From positions 62,001-126,000 of IMG/VR virus record IMGVR_UViG_3300028844_004840: a stretch of 64,000 nucleotides of DNA; one strand, 5' to 3'. Below, in pieces: positions 10,801 to 18,789 of the stretch. A model generated the notes under the pieces. It made no database searches. It was not told the DNA's origin and worked only from the letters and a program-made list of their open reading frames with translations. The stretch's first letter is position 1; every line of letters begins with the position of its first letter. This DNA is from a virus. Position numbers and translations under genes: made by a program.

Positions 10801-11539
10801 GGATAATGAGGACGTCGCGTCGGTTACTCGTGATGAAATTATAAACAATAAAGCTAATCGCGCCTTCGTGTGGAACCCTCACACGGGAGAAGGAGAACTG
10901 ATTCAATTCCAAGATGTTGTAATAAATAGTGATAACTCCATAACGATAAGTAATATATCACGCGGATTGCGCGGTACAGATTATGCCGCGTACACCCACG
11001 TACCCGGAGAATATTTCTTATTTGTAAATGAATCCGCATATTTGTCACAAACCAATCCACTGGAAGTATTGGGGTCAACCGAATATTTTAGAGCCGTATC
11101 CATAGGAGGACTTCTCGCTTCTACACCTACGGTCACAACCACATGGCAGGGACGTGATTTGCGTCCGTATGCTCCGTCACGAATTCGCCGCGCCACTTCG
11201 GGGGAGACCCTAACCGTATCGTGGGAACGTCGTACCCGTATTGGTGGGGAGTGGAACATGTTCGTGAGTGACGTGGAAATAGTACCGCTGAACGAAGACA
11301 GTGAATCGTACGAATTCTATTTACTGCTACAGGGTACAGCGGCGTTGGATGCTTTTGATCCGGACGATGCGTCAACATATTCGCTCAAACGCGTGGTGTC
11401 TTCCCCTAACTATACCGTAACTGCCGAGGAACTAATCGCGGCAGGGCTTACAACAGGCGATCCTATCAATATTGCGGTGGCGCAGGTCAGTGCCCAAGTA
11501 GGGCGCGGCTTTGTAGCCAGCGGAGAACTGGCCCCATAA
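7802..11539 (+). CDS. tail-tip/host-specificity protein (gp15-like, phage-tail_3 type)
   Basis: 1245 aa, last gene of the tail-tip block. The N-terminus has a hydrophobic Gly-rich stretch (residues about 8-40) followed by GPRVGDTDVATSTLGKTLPE, typical of these central tail-hub proteins. Residues about 700-890 resemble the phage-tail_3 domain (LEKLLLAYFVDG, PVEVNVVYNDQDRDYQQGTA, LDLDPGDVVNI). Residues about 280-620 look like a beta-propeller-like insertion rather than the TIM-barrel found in the classical gene transfer agent protein. Likely the tail hub plus receptor-facing region; the exact receptor role is inferred. Confidence 0.82.
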   Translation: MSSSFGRLALGTVGAIIGAPLLLSGVGFSIGSALGGFIFAPEVDGPNVEGPRVGDTDVATSTLGKTLPEHYGVTRSAGNIIWSAGLKEVKTTEEIEGGGKGGGSAGTSSTYSYFANFASAFGRGRAADILRLWADGKLIYDVSGTDAIQNDKYKFRFYEGTSDQAVDPLIQESVNRRLQGLPDVNEGSGQQASFRTIFDLVNDAQIAAAAGDPRASLYATYLEELEANAPQGIPNDYGFTPAYRDTCMIVFENMPLEDFGNRIPNITAEIAWGDIPQSIADSDGGPRQVTVLENSSNTAVPLNGVGVDSGRGIIIVRSEDRLRKFSSIAGSETLNRPATQSVGEVGSVAVSQIIGETDTGDMVTKLTTDTGTTILGKISSTSLLITGAVSDDGQLHTLDNRVSEITFGASLGTRTDTELFAGISPSGYFYALRTDTPNLQRVYGGPESEARNVLDFLRGNVRFIGDGPMCSAGLGTVYALAHDDTRWQLVRAEVEWGGEVSFATLLGRNSSGVAVDGDTVTDRFSLDGRTVSSVVYDSSENRIYTLFRVGTTAGQVRKYTPNGSLVYAKSLTLPPPMPESGIQRSSITNGKIVYAHEASVAEIDLITGDETVYAGVLTGNATADVQIYESARDTLYTWVDGSPYKIELGKNSSVSTYQTNNTLQRVVSSICTRTGMRADEYDVSGIAPEHFVRGYTVGRPSTGRAALEKLLLAYFVDGIESDYTVKFSDRTVTPVRTIFEDDLGTLNGPTGAINFLESRAPDYGLPVEVNVVYNDQDRDYQQGTAQFRRVSQPVQVMHSNKTDNVEIPIVFTEPEAADIAQRILFMAWQSRDSGKTQTHWSHLDLDPGDVVNIAFNDGRTITDRIGKSTVGANFEIEMETSRSGDPVYTASTLSPLLTGSVPSNGILTPVHTELFVLDTPLLEDYHDLGRSAFRYYTAVGSETTQWLSATLYASFNSTQYQSFDSSNVDITWGQCQNVLKAPRALWCTDTENTLTILLSVDNEDVASVTRDEIINNKANRAFVWNPHTGEGELIQFQDVVINSDNSITISNISRGLRGTDYAAYTHVPGEYFLFVNESAYLSQTNPLEVLGSTEYFRAVSIGGLLASTPTVTTTWQGRDLRPYAPSRIRRATSGETLTVSWERRTRIGGEWNMFVSDVEIVPLNEDSESYEFYLLLQGTAALDAFDPDDASTYSLKRVVSSPNYTVTAEELIAAGLTTGDPINIAVAQVSAQVGRGFVASGELAP

Positions 11540-11549
11540 CCACATTTAC

Positions 11550-11578
11550 TTGACAATGGGCACCACACCACGTACAAA
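11550..11578 (+). promoter_or_regulatory. sigma70-type promoter for fibre/lysis block
   Basis: TTGACA (11550-11555), 17-nt spacer, TACAAA (11573-11578), just after the tail-tip gene stop and 26 nt before the next start codon. The same -35/-10 pair recurs on the minus strand at 27230 and 51020. Confidence 0.55.
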
Positions 11579-11604
11579 AATAACACATCCGCAGGAGTTA
11601 CACG

Positions 11605-12342
11605 ATGCCACTAGGTAAAACACCTATACTACAAACCGATTTGATGGCCCAATCCGATAACAACAAATTTTTGTTATTCAATGACGCCATCGTAAAACTA
11701 GAAGATTCCATCCAGCGTTCCAGTATTATTACGATTGGTTCTGATGTGAATATAGCACTGGTGGAATCCCAGTTACTAGGGTTTGGGGTGCAGTTACTGC
11801 AAGACGCGACTGTTCCATATACCGTGACGATCCCCGCAACAGTTGGATCCCCCGCCATACCCACAAATAGAATGTTGGCGTTCATCAACACATCGGGGCA
11901 AACCGCAATAATCACACACGGTGTCGGCGCGTTCGTGACAATTCCGACAGGAGAGGGGGTCATGGTGTATGCTGATGGAACTAATGTCGTCGCGGTTGCG
12001 GGTGCGGGTGCGGGAAGTACTCCACCACCACTGACCATTGTAACTGAATCCGCTGCGAACACATCCCGTACATCGGCTGAAACAGACATTGGTGCGTATA
12101 TAATTTCAAACAACGCAACAGGGTACACGTATAATATCTCGGTAGATGCTTCTGACATCATCCCTATTGGCACCGTGATCAGTTTTGAACAGGGTTCTAC
12201 AGGCCAAATTACTTTCGCCGCCGAGGTCGGGGTGTCGCTTCGAGCTACGGGACAATTGACAACACGTACACAATATTCGGTATGCCGCATAACAAAAGTA
12301 GCGACGGACACGTGGACATTGGATGGCGATACAGCGCCGTAA
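11605..12342 (+). CDS. putative tail fibre/decoration protein
   Basis: 245 aa, beta-rich, Gly/Thr/Ser-rich, start ATG with AGGAGTTACACG upstream. The opening (PILQTDLMAQSDNNKFLLFNDAI) resembles the short N-terminal segment shared by DUF2793-type phage fibre proteins that begin tail-associated genes in Rhodobacterales. The C-terminal half has a repeating strand pattern (IGTVISFEQGSTGQITFA, GVSLRATGQL) like a pyocin-knob or fibre head. It follows the tail-tip gene and precedes lysis genes. Function is inferred from position. Confidence 0.55.
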   Translation: MPLGKTPILQTDLMAQSDNNKFLLFNDAIVKLEDSIQRSSIITIGSDVNIALVESQLLGFGVQLLQDATVPYTVTIPATVGSPAIPTNRMLAFINTSGQTAIITHGVGAFVTIPTGEGVMVYADGTNVVAVAGAGAGSTPPPLTIVTESAANTSRTSAETDIGAYIISNNATGYTYNISVDASDIIPIGTVISFEQGSTGQITFAAEVGVSLRATGQLTTRTQYSVCRITKVATDTWTLDGDTAP

Positions 12343-12361
12343 AGTTATAGGAAATACACTG

Positions 12362-13150
12362 ATGCAAATCACAAACCATAAAATAACACCTTCAATAGAT
12401 TCGCCCTCCCCGAATAAAAGCGGTGTGATCTCACCAAAATTCATCGTCATGCATTACACCGCAGGATTTACAGAGGAGTCTGCCGTCAATACCTTGACTC
12501 GAAGTGGTTCAGGTGTATCGGCACATTTAACACTTGGCCTAAATGGTACCTTATATCAGCACGTTCCCTTTAACCGCAAAGCGTGGCATGCTGGACCTTC
12601 CCGCCACATGGGATACAGCGGATTGAATAGTCATTCAATTGGCATAGAAATTGTGAACGCGGGATGGTTTCGCCGCGATACAGACGGTAATTACGTTCGC
12701 AACAATATCGTCCGTCGTCCTGACCAAATGCCTCCGATGATCGAAGCTGCTAACAGTCGTGTAGGTTCAGGGACGCTTTACTGGCCCCAGTATACAGACG
12801 CACAGTTGGAGGCCCTTGACGACATCACATCGGCAATCGTTACTGACTACAACATTCTCGATATCGTAACCCACGAAGAAATCGACACACGCGGATGGAA
12901 GACTGATCCTGGCCCCGCATTTCCAATGCAACGCTATAATAACCTTATGGGCGGGCGCGACATAGACGCTGATACCTACGCTGTCACCGCAAGCTCGCTT
13001 AACGTTCGTAGTGGCCCCGGTGTGAACTACGCAAAGATTGGGGACTCTCTTTCAAAAGGTTCTCTTGTCACACCGACAGATGTGCGTGGCAACTGGACTA
13101 GAATCAGCGGAGATGGTTGGGTACACAATGGATATCTGCAACGCGTCTAA
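12362..13150 (+). CDS. N-acetylmuramoyl-L-alanine amidase endolysin with SH3 domain
   Basis: 262 aa when started at the ATG at 12362, which has TAGGAAATACACTG upstream; an upstream in-frame ATG at 12323 lies inside the previous gene and lacks a site. Amidase_2 fold: zinc ligands His31 (VMHYTAG) and His171 (VTHEEI), plus His76 (AWHAG), Lys180 and Asp182 in the GWKTDPGPAF end motif. Residues 206-262 form a bacterial SH3 wall-binding domain (SLNVRSGPGVNYAKIG, WVHNGYLQRV). It cleaves the amide bond between MurNAc and L-alanine at the end of infection. No signal peptide, so release by the holin is expected. Confidence 0.9.
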   Translation: MQITNHKITPSIDSPSPNKSGVISPKFIVMHYTAGFTEESAVNTLTRSGSGVSAHLTLGLNGTLYQHVPFNRKAWHAGPSRHMGYSGLNSHSIGIEIVNAGWFRRDTDGNYVRNNIVRRPDQMPPMIEAANSRVGSGTLYWPQYTDAQLEALDDITSAIVTDYNILDIVTHEEIDTRGWKTDPGPAFPMQRYNNLMGGRDIDADTYAVTASSLNVRSGPGVNYAKIGDSLSKGSLVTPTDVRGNWTRISGDGWVHNGYLQRV

Positions 13151-13158
13151 GGATTAAA

Positions 13159-13479
13159 ATGATTTCGTTAATTGCTGTTTTTCTCGGAGGCGTTACGATC
13201 TACCGCGCGCGTCAGTCCGGCATGGAATGGATCGCAATAATAGCGGTGTTATCTAAGTATTTTAATTTTCTTATTGGCGGTGACCTGTACGAGACTTTTT
13301 CCGCCAGAACTGGTCGCCACGTCCGAGACAGTGATGCACCTGCCTATGCTTGGAATATATGCTGCTTAGTGCTCGATTGCGCGTTCATTGTGGTAGAACG
13401 AAATCATTGTCACGCTTCCGCAAGAAGAAAAATAGAATATGATATGAAACTATGTGGTAAACATGCCACATACAAATAG
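13159..13479 (+). CDS. small membrane protein in lysis cassette
   Basis: 106 aa from the ATG at 13159 (GGATTAAA upstream, 8 nt after the amidase stop). Two to three hydrophobic segments (residues 1-13, 21-40, 68-82) with a basic, Cys/His-containing tail. Position between endolysin and other membrane proteins makes a holin or holin-regulator role possible, but nothing in the sequence decides it. Confidence 0.55.
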   Translation: MISLIAVFLGGVTIYRARQSGMEWIAIIAVLSKYFNFLIGGDLYETFSARTGRHVRDSDAPAYAWNICCLVLDCAFIVVERNHCHASARRKIEYDMKLCGKHATYK

Positions 13480-13499
13480 AATGGAGTGAGAGTTTATAG

Positions 13500-13997
13500 A
13501 TGAATCTTAAAGCATTACTACCCGACCCAGCCACCATCGATGAAACACTGCAGCAGATGTATTTTGTACGCGCTGTGCTGAAAGAATCCATTCACCACCA
13601 CGCCACGGAGGCGCTAAAAGACGCCCAGTATATACTGGATGTTGCCCAAGCAAGTGGTCCTGTGGTTGATACGTACACTGCACAGCATTCGTATACAGAA
13701 AATACTAGACGTGTTAAAGATGGAATTAATGCCGCGAGTATAATCAATCAAGGAATTTTAAATCTAGAAGAGACTACTGATCCTGAGATTGACGATTCCA
13801 ACGAAGAATACAAGGTGGATACAATGGATATCCCCGTAATAAGCGCGCTGGTTGAAGGTGCTGCTAATCGTTTTAACGCTGCAGTGGAGTCTTTTCCAAA
13901 AAACCCTCGCCCAGGCACACGCTGCAATGGTAGTATATACTCGGTTCAGTCCCAAGATGAAACCGATGGGGAAGATCCCCATGAACCGGACACATGA
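13500..13997 (+). CDS. hypothetical protein in lysis cassette
   Basis: 165 aa, soluble, mostly helical in the first 100 residues with an acidic, Pro-rich C-terminal tail. GGAGTGAG lies upstream of the ATG. No family recognised. It lies between the small membrane protein and the putative holin, so it is expressed with the lysis genes. Confidence 0.6.
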   Translation: MNLKALLPDPATIDETLQQMYFVRAVLKESIHHHATEALKDAQYILDVAQASGPVVDTYTAQHSYTENTRRVKDGINAASIINQGILNLEETTDPEIDDSNEEYKVDTMDIPVISALVEGAANRFNAAVESFPKNPRPGTRCNGSIYSVQSQDETDGEDPHEPDT

Positions 13998-14008
13998 GGA
14001 GATAAATA

Positions 14009-14326
14009 ATGTCTAAAGATACTAATAAAGTCCTCTCCGAACCCGTAAGCCGATCTAGACGATCCTATTTCATATTTCTTGTTGTAGGATACGCCTTAAT
14101 ATCTGCCACCGTGTTCACAGCCTTGGCTGGTTTAGGACTATTGACAACGCAGGCTTCGCTAATTACACTGTATGTGGAAGCCGCGCTAGGTCTCGCAGGA
14201 ATCTCAACTGTTGCCTATGTGGGCGGATCGTCAATTGACTACAACGGCGGGTTTGGAAACATGTTCCGACGAGACAGTCAGGAAGATCCGTATGCACCTC
14301 CGAAGCAAGAAGAGGCAAAAGGGTAA
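14009..14326 (+). CDS. putative holin (two transmembrane segments)
   Basis: 105 aa. A basic N-terminus (SRSRRS) is followed by two hydrophobic segments at about residues 20-45 and 50-72 and a charged C-terminal tail rich in Asp, Glu and Pro, the layout of class II holins. Start has GAGGAGATAAATA upstream. It overlaps the i-spanin start by one base. Holin assignment rests on topology and neighbours; the 13159 gene is the alternative. Confidence 0.55.
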   Translation: MSKDTNKVLSEPVSRSRRSYFIFLVVGYALISATVFTALAGLGLLTTQASLITLYVEAALGLAGISTVAYVGGSSIDYNGGFGNMFRRDSQEDPYAPPKQEEAKG

Positions 14327-14703
14327 TGAATATTTTAGCTTTACTGAGTTGGTTCAATCCAAAACGTTTGCTCGTACTAGGCGGCGCACTTGTATTGATG
14401 TACGTAGTGTATATGGCGACACTATTCATTGCCGAGAAATATGAGCTAGAGAATCAAGTACGTATGCAGCGAACAGTGATTCAGCAAAATCAGATAAGAA
14501 TAGATGGCCTCGTAACGTCGCTTAACTTAGCGAATGAGGCAACGGCTGTAGCGGAGGAAATATTGAATTCGGAAATACAGCGATCTGTAGAAATTGAATC
14601 TGCGCGTCAGCGCGCTCTGCAAGTGGATCCAGAAGACAACGGTGCGGTGGCCCCAGTTCTACTAGATGCTTTAGATACAATTAGAGAGTTTTCCAATGAA
14701 TAA
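14326..14703 (+). CDS. i-spanin (Rz-like inner-membrane spanin)
   Basis: 125 aa: one N-terminal membrane helix (about residues 14-35, N-in by charge) then a long periplasmic helical region (AEKYELENQVRMQRTVIQQN onward) typical of Rz coiled coils. It overlaps the downstream lipoprotein gene by 8 nt, the classical Rz/Rz1 arrangement. Spanins fuse inner and outer membranes in the last step of lysis. Confidence 0.75.
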   Translation: MNILALLSWFNPKRLLVLGGALVLMYVVYMATLFIAEKYELENQVRMQRTVIQQNQIRIDGLVTSLNLANEATAVAEEILNSEIQRSVEIESARQRALQVDPEDNGAVAPVLLDALDTIREFSNE

Positions 14704-15031
14704 ATTGGCAACATGTATTTCGGTTTTGTGCCTTTTAACGGCGTGCGCCGTGCCTAAAGAAGTGACAGTGGTGGAACCCGTATATATAAATATACAAGTT
14801 CCGGAGACGCTTATGGCTTCCTGTAATATTCCCGTACCGCCTACTCGTGCAACTCTTGAATCGCTTGGTGCAGAAGCCCAAAGTGTTGTCGCTGCATGGA
14901 CGTTGGCGCTTCACGGAGCACTAGAAACCTGTGCGGATCGTCAAGATGGATTAGTACGTGTAATACGTAATTATCAGGCAGAAATACGTCGTCAAAACGC
15001 GATGAAGTCAGGTAAAATTAAAGGGCCGTGA
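14696..15031 (+). CDS. o-spanin (Rz1-like outer-membrane lipoprotein)
   Basis: 111 aa with a lipoprotein signal: hydrophobic h-region and lipobox LLTAC, giving mature Cys17. After that come a Pro-containing stretch and a conserved-looking region (AEAQSVVAAWTLALHGALETC) shared with Rz1-like proteins of other phages. Its stop codon TGA lies in the loop of the terminator hairpin at 15016-15045. It partners the overlapping i-spanin. Confidence 0.78.
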   Translation: MNKLATCISVLCLLTACAVPKEVTVVEPVYINIQVPETLMASCNIPVPPTRATLESLGAEAQSVVAAWTLALHGALETCADRQDGLVRVIRNYQAEIRRQNAMKSGKIKGP

Positions 15032-15045
15032 AAGGCCCTTTAATT
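15016..15045. terminator. hairpin between convergent gene blocks
   Basis: A perfect 12-bp stem (AATTAAAGGGCC with GGCCCTTTAATT) and a 6-nt loop, AT-rich at its base on both sides, sits between the last + gene and the dUTPase gene on the minus strand. The layout fits a bidirectional intrinsic terminator. Confidence 0.8.
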
Positions 15046-15055
15046 AATAGGTATA

Positions 15056-15511
15056 TCAACGTCCTGTAGAACCGAATTTACCCGACCCACGCGCCGTGTC
15101 ATCAAGATCTTCAACTACGCATGGCGTGCTCAATTCACACGGCAGTATTAGCATCTGAGCGATACGATCCCCGTGATTAAATGCTATAGGGTACTCGCCA
15201 GAGTTTAACACAGCTACCATTATCTCACCACGGTAATCAGAATCGATTACTCCTGCGAGAATTTCCAATCCGTGTGCTACGGCTAGCCCGCTACGCGGGG
15301 CGATCTGACCATAAAACCCGTCAGGAATAGCCACGGCGATACCAGTTTTAAGAACCGCGCGTTCGTTTGTGTCGAGAAAGAACGTGGCAGCAGGCTTTTG
15401 ATTGATCCCGTACTGTGATGCCTCATCCCAATATAAGTCTAATCCTGCGGCAGTTTCGGACCCACGCGTCGGGAGCGTGGCAGTGTTCGTAAGTAGTTTT
15501 GTCGGGAGCAT
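15056..15511 (-). CDS. dut: dUTPase
   Basis: 151 aa trimeric-type dUTP diphosphatase, converting dUTP to dUMP and PPi. All five motifs are present: AGLDLY (22-27), APRSGLA (71-77), GVIDSDYRGEIMV (87-99), GDRIAQM (114-120) and RGSGKFGSTG (141-150). It keeps uracil out of phage DNA and feeds dUMP to ThyX encoded at 18782-19780. Last gene of the minus-strand block. Confidence 0.95.
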   Translation of the reverse strand: MLPTKLLTNTATLPTRGSETAAGLDLYWDEASQYGINQKPAATFFLDTNERAVLKTGIAVAIPDGFYGQIAPRSGLAVAHGLEILAGVIDSDYRGEIMVAVLNSGEYPIAFNHGDRIAQMLILPCELSTPCVVEDLDDTARGSGKFGSTGR

Positions 15512-15515
15512 AAGT

Positions 15516-15644
15516 TTAGTCCTTTGTTACTAAATCAGTTACTTCACCAATAGCCCATTTGCGCCAACCGTTGATGGTCATGCGGGCTACTGGACCAAGT
15601 GCGGCACCGATTAAGATGCCAATTCCAAGCGATAGTACACTCAT
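15516..15644 (-). CDS. 41-aa small membrane protein
   Basis: An ORF of 41 codons starting ATG at 15644 with a strong site (TAGGAGAACTACC) 4 nt upstream of the dut start. The product begins MSVLSLGIGILIGAALGPVA, a single Gly-rich membrane helix, then a Trp/Arg segment and an acidic tail. It is too short for a 60-residue ORF cut-off. Function unknown. Confidence 0.6.
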   Translation of the reverse strand: MSVLSLGIGILIGAALGPVARMTINGWRKWAIGEVTDLVTKD

Positions 15645-15700
15645 GGTAGTTCTCCTAGCATTTATTGTCCTAATGGACAAGAGTTAAAGTAATTTAAAGT

Positions 15701-15725
15701 GAAAACGCCGCAGAAAATGCGGCGT
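15701..15725 (-). terminator. intrinsic terminator after ribonucleotide reductase
   Basis: On the minus strand a 7-bp GC stem (ACGCCGC with GCGGCGT, loop ATTTTCT) is followed by TTTTCACTTT, 26 nt beyond the reductase stop. A second small hairpin, TTGTCC-ATTA-GGACAA, follows at 15665-15680. Confidence 0.75.
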
Positions 15726-15751
15726 GATTTAGATGCAGACCCCACACGTGT

Positions 15752-17806
15752 TCATCGGATCGGACACGCACCCCCCGCGCATTCATCAAGATCTAGAAGT
15801 CCTTCCTGATCAGTGCCCTCGAAGTTCACTGCTTTTAGGGTCACGACATACGCTGCGTAGTCGTCTTGTGACACGGGCGTTTGCGGTAGATACGAATATC
15901 CAGCGTCTTTTGCGTATCCTTCTGGATCGCTAACCATCTTTACAGGATCGGGGCGGTACAAAAATGACACACCTACGTAAGAATCCCAATTAGCCAATAA
16001 CCAATCAATGATAGTCTCCACTTCTGTTAAATCATAGTAAATTGTGATTGAACAGTTGTGATCAACGTAGTGATCCTGCATCATCTTGTATCGTTCAAGT
16101 TGATCTAGAGCAGGCTCCATATTAACCTCAACGTTGACACCGTTAACTTCTACTGTGTCGAAATCTACATTACTGTATTCCGCAGGAATCACAACCAAGC
16201 GTGCTGTAGGATCGTATGGGTTTGGCTCGGTTTTGTACCCCGCCGCCTCCAAAGCTTTTAACATCGGATCTGCACCAGAAAAGTTGATGCGGTTGAAAAG
16301 ATACTTACCTAGAGGACGGTGCGCACCTTCCGATACTTCGTCGCCAACTAGGCCAAACACTTTAGATTGTGTTCCCGATGGTTTGATAGTGGTTTTCAGT
16401 TTCGCGCGTGGTAGTCCCAGCTCATCTGCCATGCTGTCACAGCCGTTATGCGCGACTGTACGAAGCCCTTCGAGCTGTTCGGCACTCGTGTGGCCTTCCC
16501 ATCCAATAATCCCTGTCAGACCCACTCCACACAAGCGGAGGAACTCATTCAATTCGTGCCACGTCTCTTGAAGCACGCCATCTTTAAGGTTGACGCAGGT
16601 TTGGCGATAGTTTGCGCGGGATATCAAATATATTGCGCGGTGAAGTCCTGCAAGATCTCCATTGAAGCGGGATACGGCAACCTCTACGAGGTTACAGAAT
16701 GATTTGTCCCCAAGCAAGATCTCCGCACAGGGATTTACACCCTTAAAGTGTGGCGCACGCTTTAGCGCTGCGATGGCGTTGATGAAGCCTGGCTCCGACC
16801 CCCCTGCATCCTCCATCAGTTCAAATATTTCGTGTAAGTCAGATTTAGTTGGAGTGTGGTAAAACAGCAACGAATTATTGGACATACCACGATGCCACAA
16901 CCCGTTCTCGTTGTGACCTTTCTTGGCTGTTGCAAATTCTTTCCACTCAGGCTCACCGAATGGATAGAGAGCGATTTCAGCAGAACGTCGGGATGACAGA
17001 ATCGTCCCCAAGAAATTTTCAATGTCTAGAATATCGATTGCGGTGAGAAGTTCACCCGCAGCTCTGTTCATGACCCCCACAATACCGTGAAGTGCCGTCG
17101 TAATCTGTTCGTCTCCAGAACTGATCCAACCGTAACCTGACAGGCGATAACCAGCAGGACGGATTTCAGATAAATCAATGATCAACTTTTTGGCACGTTT
17201 CTTACCTGCCATGATTTTACCGAAAAGCTTTGCCCAAGCCTCCGCGCTGTCTCCGACCTTGATCGTCCATACACCTGTACGCTTATTAAAAAACTCACGG
17301 TTGTTAGGGCGTCCTTTTAGAGCTGGATCAGAAATTGGATTTCCAGCTTCGTCGTGCGGGAGGACCTTAGTCGAACGAATGATTTCCAATTCAACGGGAG
17401 CAGTGAACCCGTTCAGAACTCCTACATTTCCGCGAAAGCCGACACCACAACCCTGTAGAAGAAGCCAAATTGTATCTACCACATCATGTACGGTCTGGAC
17501 TTCACCGAATGAGCAATTGAATTGGGAGGCTTCACGTTCTTTCGCCACATCTGTTCCACCCAGCCAGCGTGTACGCCCTGACACGGTAGCCTTTCGATCA
17601 ATAAATAGTTGGTAAAGTTCTTCTAGTTCATCTGCTTGGTCTGCATCAAGCGCATCGCCCTGCGCACGTTCCCACAACCAACGCTGATGATCAATGACGC
17701 GTCGCCACGCCTGATCAGGGGTTTCAAATTCTGTGCCGTTTTTGTTTGTGGGGCGTAGATACGTGCGACGCTCTACAATTTGAGCGCGTGCGCTTTGTTC
17801 AATCAT
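15752..17806 (-). CDS. nrdJ: adenosylcobalamin-dependent ribonucleotide reductase, class II monomeric
   Basis: 684 aa from ATG 17806, which has GGAGAATATCGA upstream; an in-frame TTG at 17860 would add 18 residues but lacks a site. It reduces ribonucleoside triphosphates to dNTPs using coenzyme B12 and needs no oxygen. The active-site NPCAEILL motif, the FNCSFGEVQT region and the C-terminal redox pair (CAGGACPIR) are all visible, and the layout resembles the Lactobacillus leichmannii-type monomeric enzyme. Phage copies of this type are common in marine phages. The dithiol donor would be host thioredoxin; the phage thioredoxin-like protein at 53613 lacks one active Cys. Confidence 0.93.
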   Translation of the reverse strand: MIEQSARAQIVERRTYLRPTNKNGTEFETPDQAWRRVIDHQRWLWERAQGDALDADQADELEELYQLFIDRKATVSGRTRWLGGTDVAKEREASQFNCSFGEVQTVHDVVDTIWLLLQGCGVGFRGNVGVLNGFTAPVELEIIRSTKVLPHDEAGNPISDPALKGRPNNREFFNKRTGVWTIKVGDSAEAWAKLFGKIMAGKKRAKKLIIDLSEIRPAGYRLSGYGWISSGDEQITTALHGIVGVMNRAAGELLTAIDILDIENFLGTILSSRRSAEIALYPFGEPEWKEFATAKKGHNENGLWHRGMSNNSLLFYHTPTKSDLHEIFELMEDAGGSEPGFINAIAALKRAPHFKGVNPCAEILLGDKSFCNLVEVAVSRFNGDLAGLHRAIYLISRANYRQTCVNLKDGVLQETWHELNEFLRLCGVGLTGIIGWEGHTSAEQLEGLRTVAHNGCDSMADELGLPRAKLKTTIKPSGTQSKVFGLVGDEVSEGAHRPLGKYLFNRINFSGADPMLKALEAAGYKTEPNPYDPTARLVVIPAEYSNVDFDTVEVNGVNVEVNMEPALDQLERYKMMQDHYVDHNCSITIYYDLTEVETIIDWLLANWDSYVGVSFLYRPDPVKMVSDPEGYAKDAGYSYLPQTPVSQDDYAAYVVTLKAVNFEGTDQEGLLDLDECAGGACPIR

Positions 17807-17816
17807 TCGATATTCT

Positions 17817-17915
17817 CCGAAAATGGGATGGGATAGTGACGTCAAATTCACCTCTATCAAAGATGATTACGTGAACGACAACACTATAGGTGGTATGCGA
17901 TAACCCGAAAATGGG
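17817..17915 (-). promoter_or_regulatory. leader region with 11-bp direct repeat upstream of nrdJ
   Basis: CCCATTTTCGG occurs twice on the minus strand, at 17905-17915 and 17817-17827, 88 nt apart, the second just ahead of the nrdJ ribosome site. No clear -10/-35 pair was found. The repeat could be a binding site for a regulator; this is only a suggestion. Confidence 0.3.
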
Positions 17916-17979
17916 TAAGACTTGTAATTTACCTCGAAAAAATCAGGATGTCAAACTAAATGATGTCAAGGCCGTGCGG

Positions 17980-18330
17980 TTATAATTTGTGGGGGATAAG
18001 CCCCGCCGCTTCGATGATTCTGTCGATGTGTGCGGGGCGACCGTCCAGTAAGTACCCGATATGGCGTTTTTCTGTAAATCTATCCCCCAATATCTCTTGC
18101 GCCTGTTCGAGCATGGATCGATCATCTTTTAGGTGCACGATGATCTCACCATTACGTGATAGGTGGCTTTCACGCTTTCGTCGGGCTTGTTTTGAGGGGC
18201 GGGGGATTCTGTACTGTTTGATGCATCGTCGGATAGTTGTGATACTCACATCAAAATGTTCGGCAATCTTTTCTCTTGTTAATCCCTGCTCTCGGAGAGC
18301 TACAATCTCTTCACGGGTCGGTGTCACCAT
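17980..18330 (-). CDS. helix-turn-helix DNA-binding protein
   Basis: 116 aa. Residues 5-45 form a homeodomain-like/resolvase-type HTH (REEIVALREQGLTREKIAEH, then VSITTIRRCIKQY), followed by a basic stretch (SKQARRKRES) and a C-terminal region of unknown fold. Likely a transcription regulator or a terminase-small-subunit-like DNA binder. Its start overlaps the preceding ORF by 20 nt, and a GC-rich dyad (CCGCC-GTA-GGCGG) lies about 21 nt upstream of the ATG. Confidence 0.65.
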   Translation of the reverse strand: MVTPTREEIVALREQGLTREKIAEHFDVSITTIRRCIKQYRIPRPSKQARRKRESHLSRNGEIIVHLKDDRSMLEQAQEILGDRFTEKRHIGYLLDGRPAHIDRIIEAAGLIPHKL

Positions 18331-18565
18331 TTCCGTATCTTTCCTTTACTGCCGCCGTAGGCGGTATTTCATTTTCAAGGGCTTTGACAGCAATAGCCCC
18401 CGCTTGCGCAAGTATGCCCGTTTCAAATAAAGCCATAGCACCTAACATCATAACACTCGCCGCCGTAGGCGGTGATTGGTTCTCTAGGGATGTGACCTCT
18501 TCCATTTCTGTCGTCATCTCGACCGTACCGTCACGCAGGTCTCGAAGAATTATTGCGGCTCTCAA
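18311..18565 (-). CDS. hypothetical protein with repeated PPTAA segment
   Basis: 84 aa using a TTG start at 18565, supported by GGAG six bases upstream and by overlap with the previous stop (TTGA). The middle is hydrophobic (ASVMMLGAMALFETGILA). Two 15-bp DNA repeats (18351-18365 and 18459-18473), each a palindrome, encode the repeated PPTAA-like segments. Function unknown. An ATG start at 18517 is the alternative. Confidence 0.45.
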   Translation of the reverse strand: MRAAIILRDLRDGTVEMTTEMEEVTSLENQSPPTAASVMMLGAMALFETGILAQAGAIAVKALENEIPPTAAVKERYGNGDTDP

Positions 18566-18789
18566 TGTGTTCTCCCCAAGGCGAACGCATCCAAAGATTC
18601 TTGATCAGCGCGTTCCTCGTCATTAATGTATTGGCGCATTCGAGGGAGAATAACAGAAAGGCGTTCAACATGTGATGTGCGGGAAGAGTGAATGGATGTT
18701 GGGTGAAATTTTTCACCCGAATCCGTTTCCTCGACTAGGTCCAGAATTTCGAAAAACTCTCTCAAGTATTCACACAGTTGATCAGTCAT
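18562..18789 (-). CDS. hypothetical small acidic protein
   Basis: 75 aa from the ATG at 18789, which overlaps the end of thyX by 8 nt; a longer reading frame extends upstream but lies inside thyX. Helical, with an acidic N-terminal half (CEYLREFFEILDLVEETD). Probably translated by coupling with thyX. No family recognised. Confidence 0.5.
   Translation of the reverse strand: MTDQLCEYLREFFEILDLVEETDSGEKFHPTSIHSSRTSHVERLSVILPRMRQYINDEERADQESLDAFALGRTH

Noticed and set aside
17806-17860. TTG start adding 18 residues to NrdJ
   Set aside because: No ribosome site; the ATG at 17806 has GGAG at good spacing.
17888-17900. NrdR-box-like ACACTATAGG upstream of nrdJ
   Set aside because: Only one partial box was seen; NrdR sites normally occur as a spaced pair.
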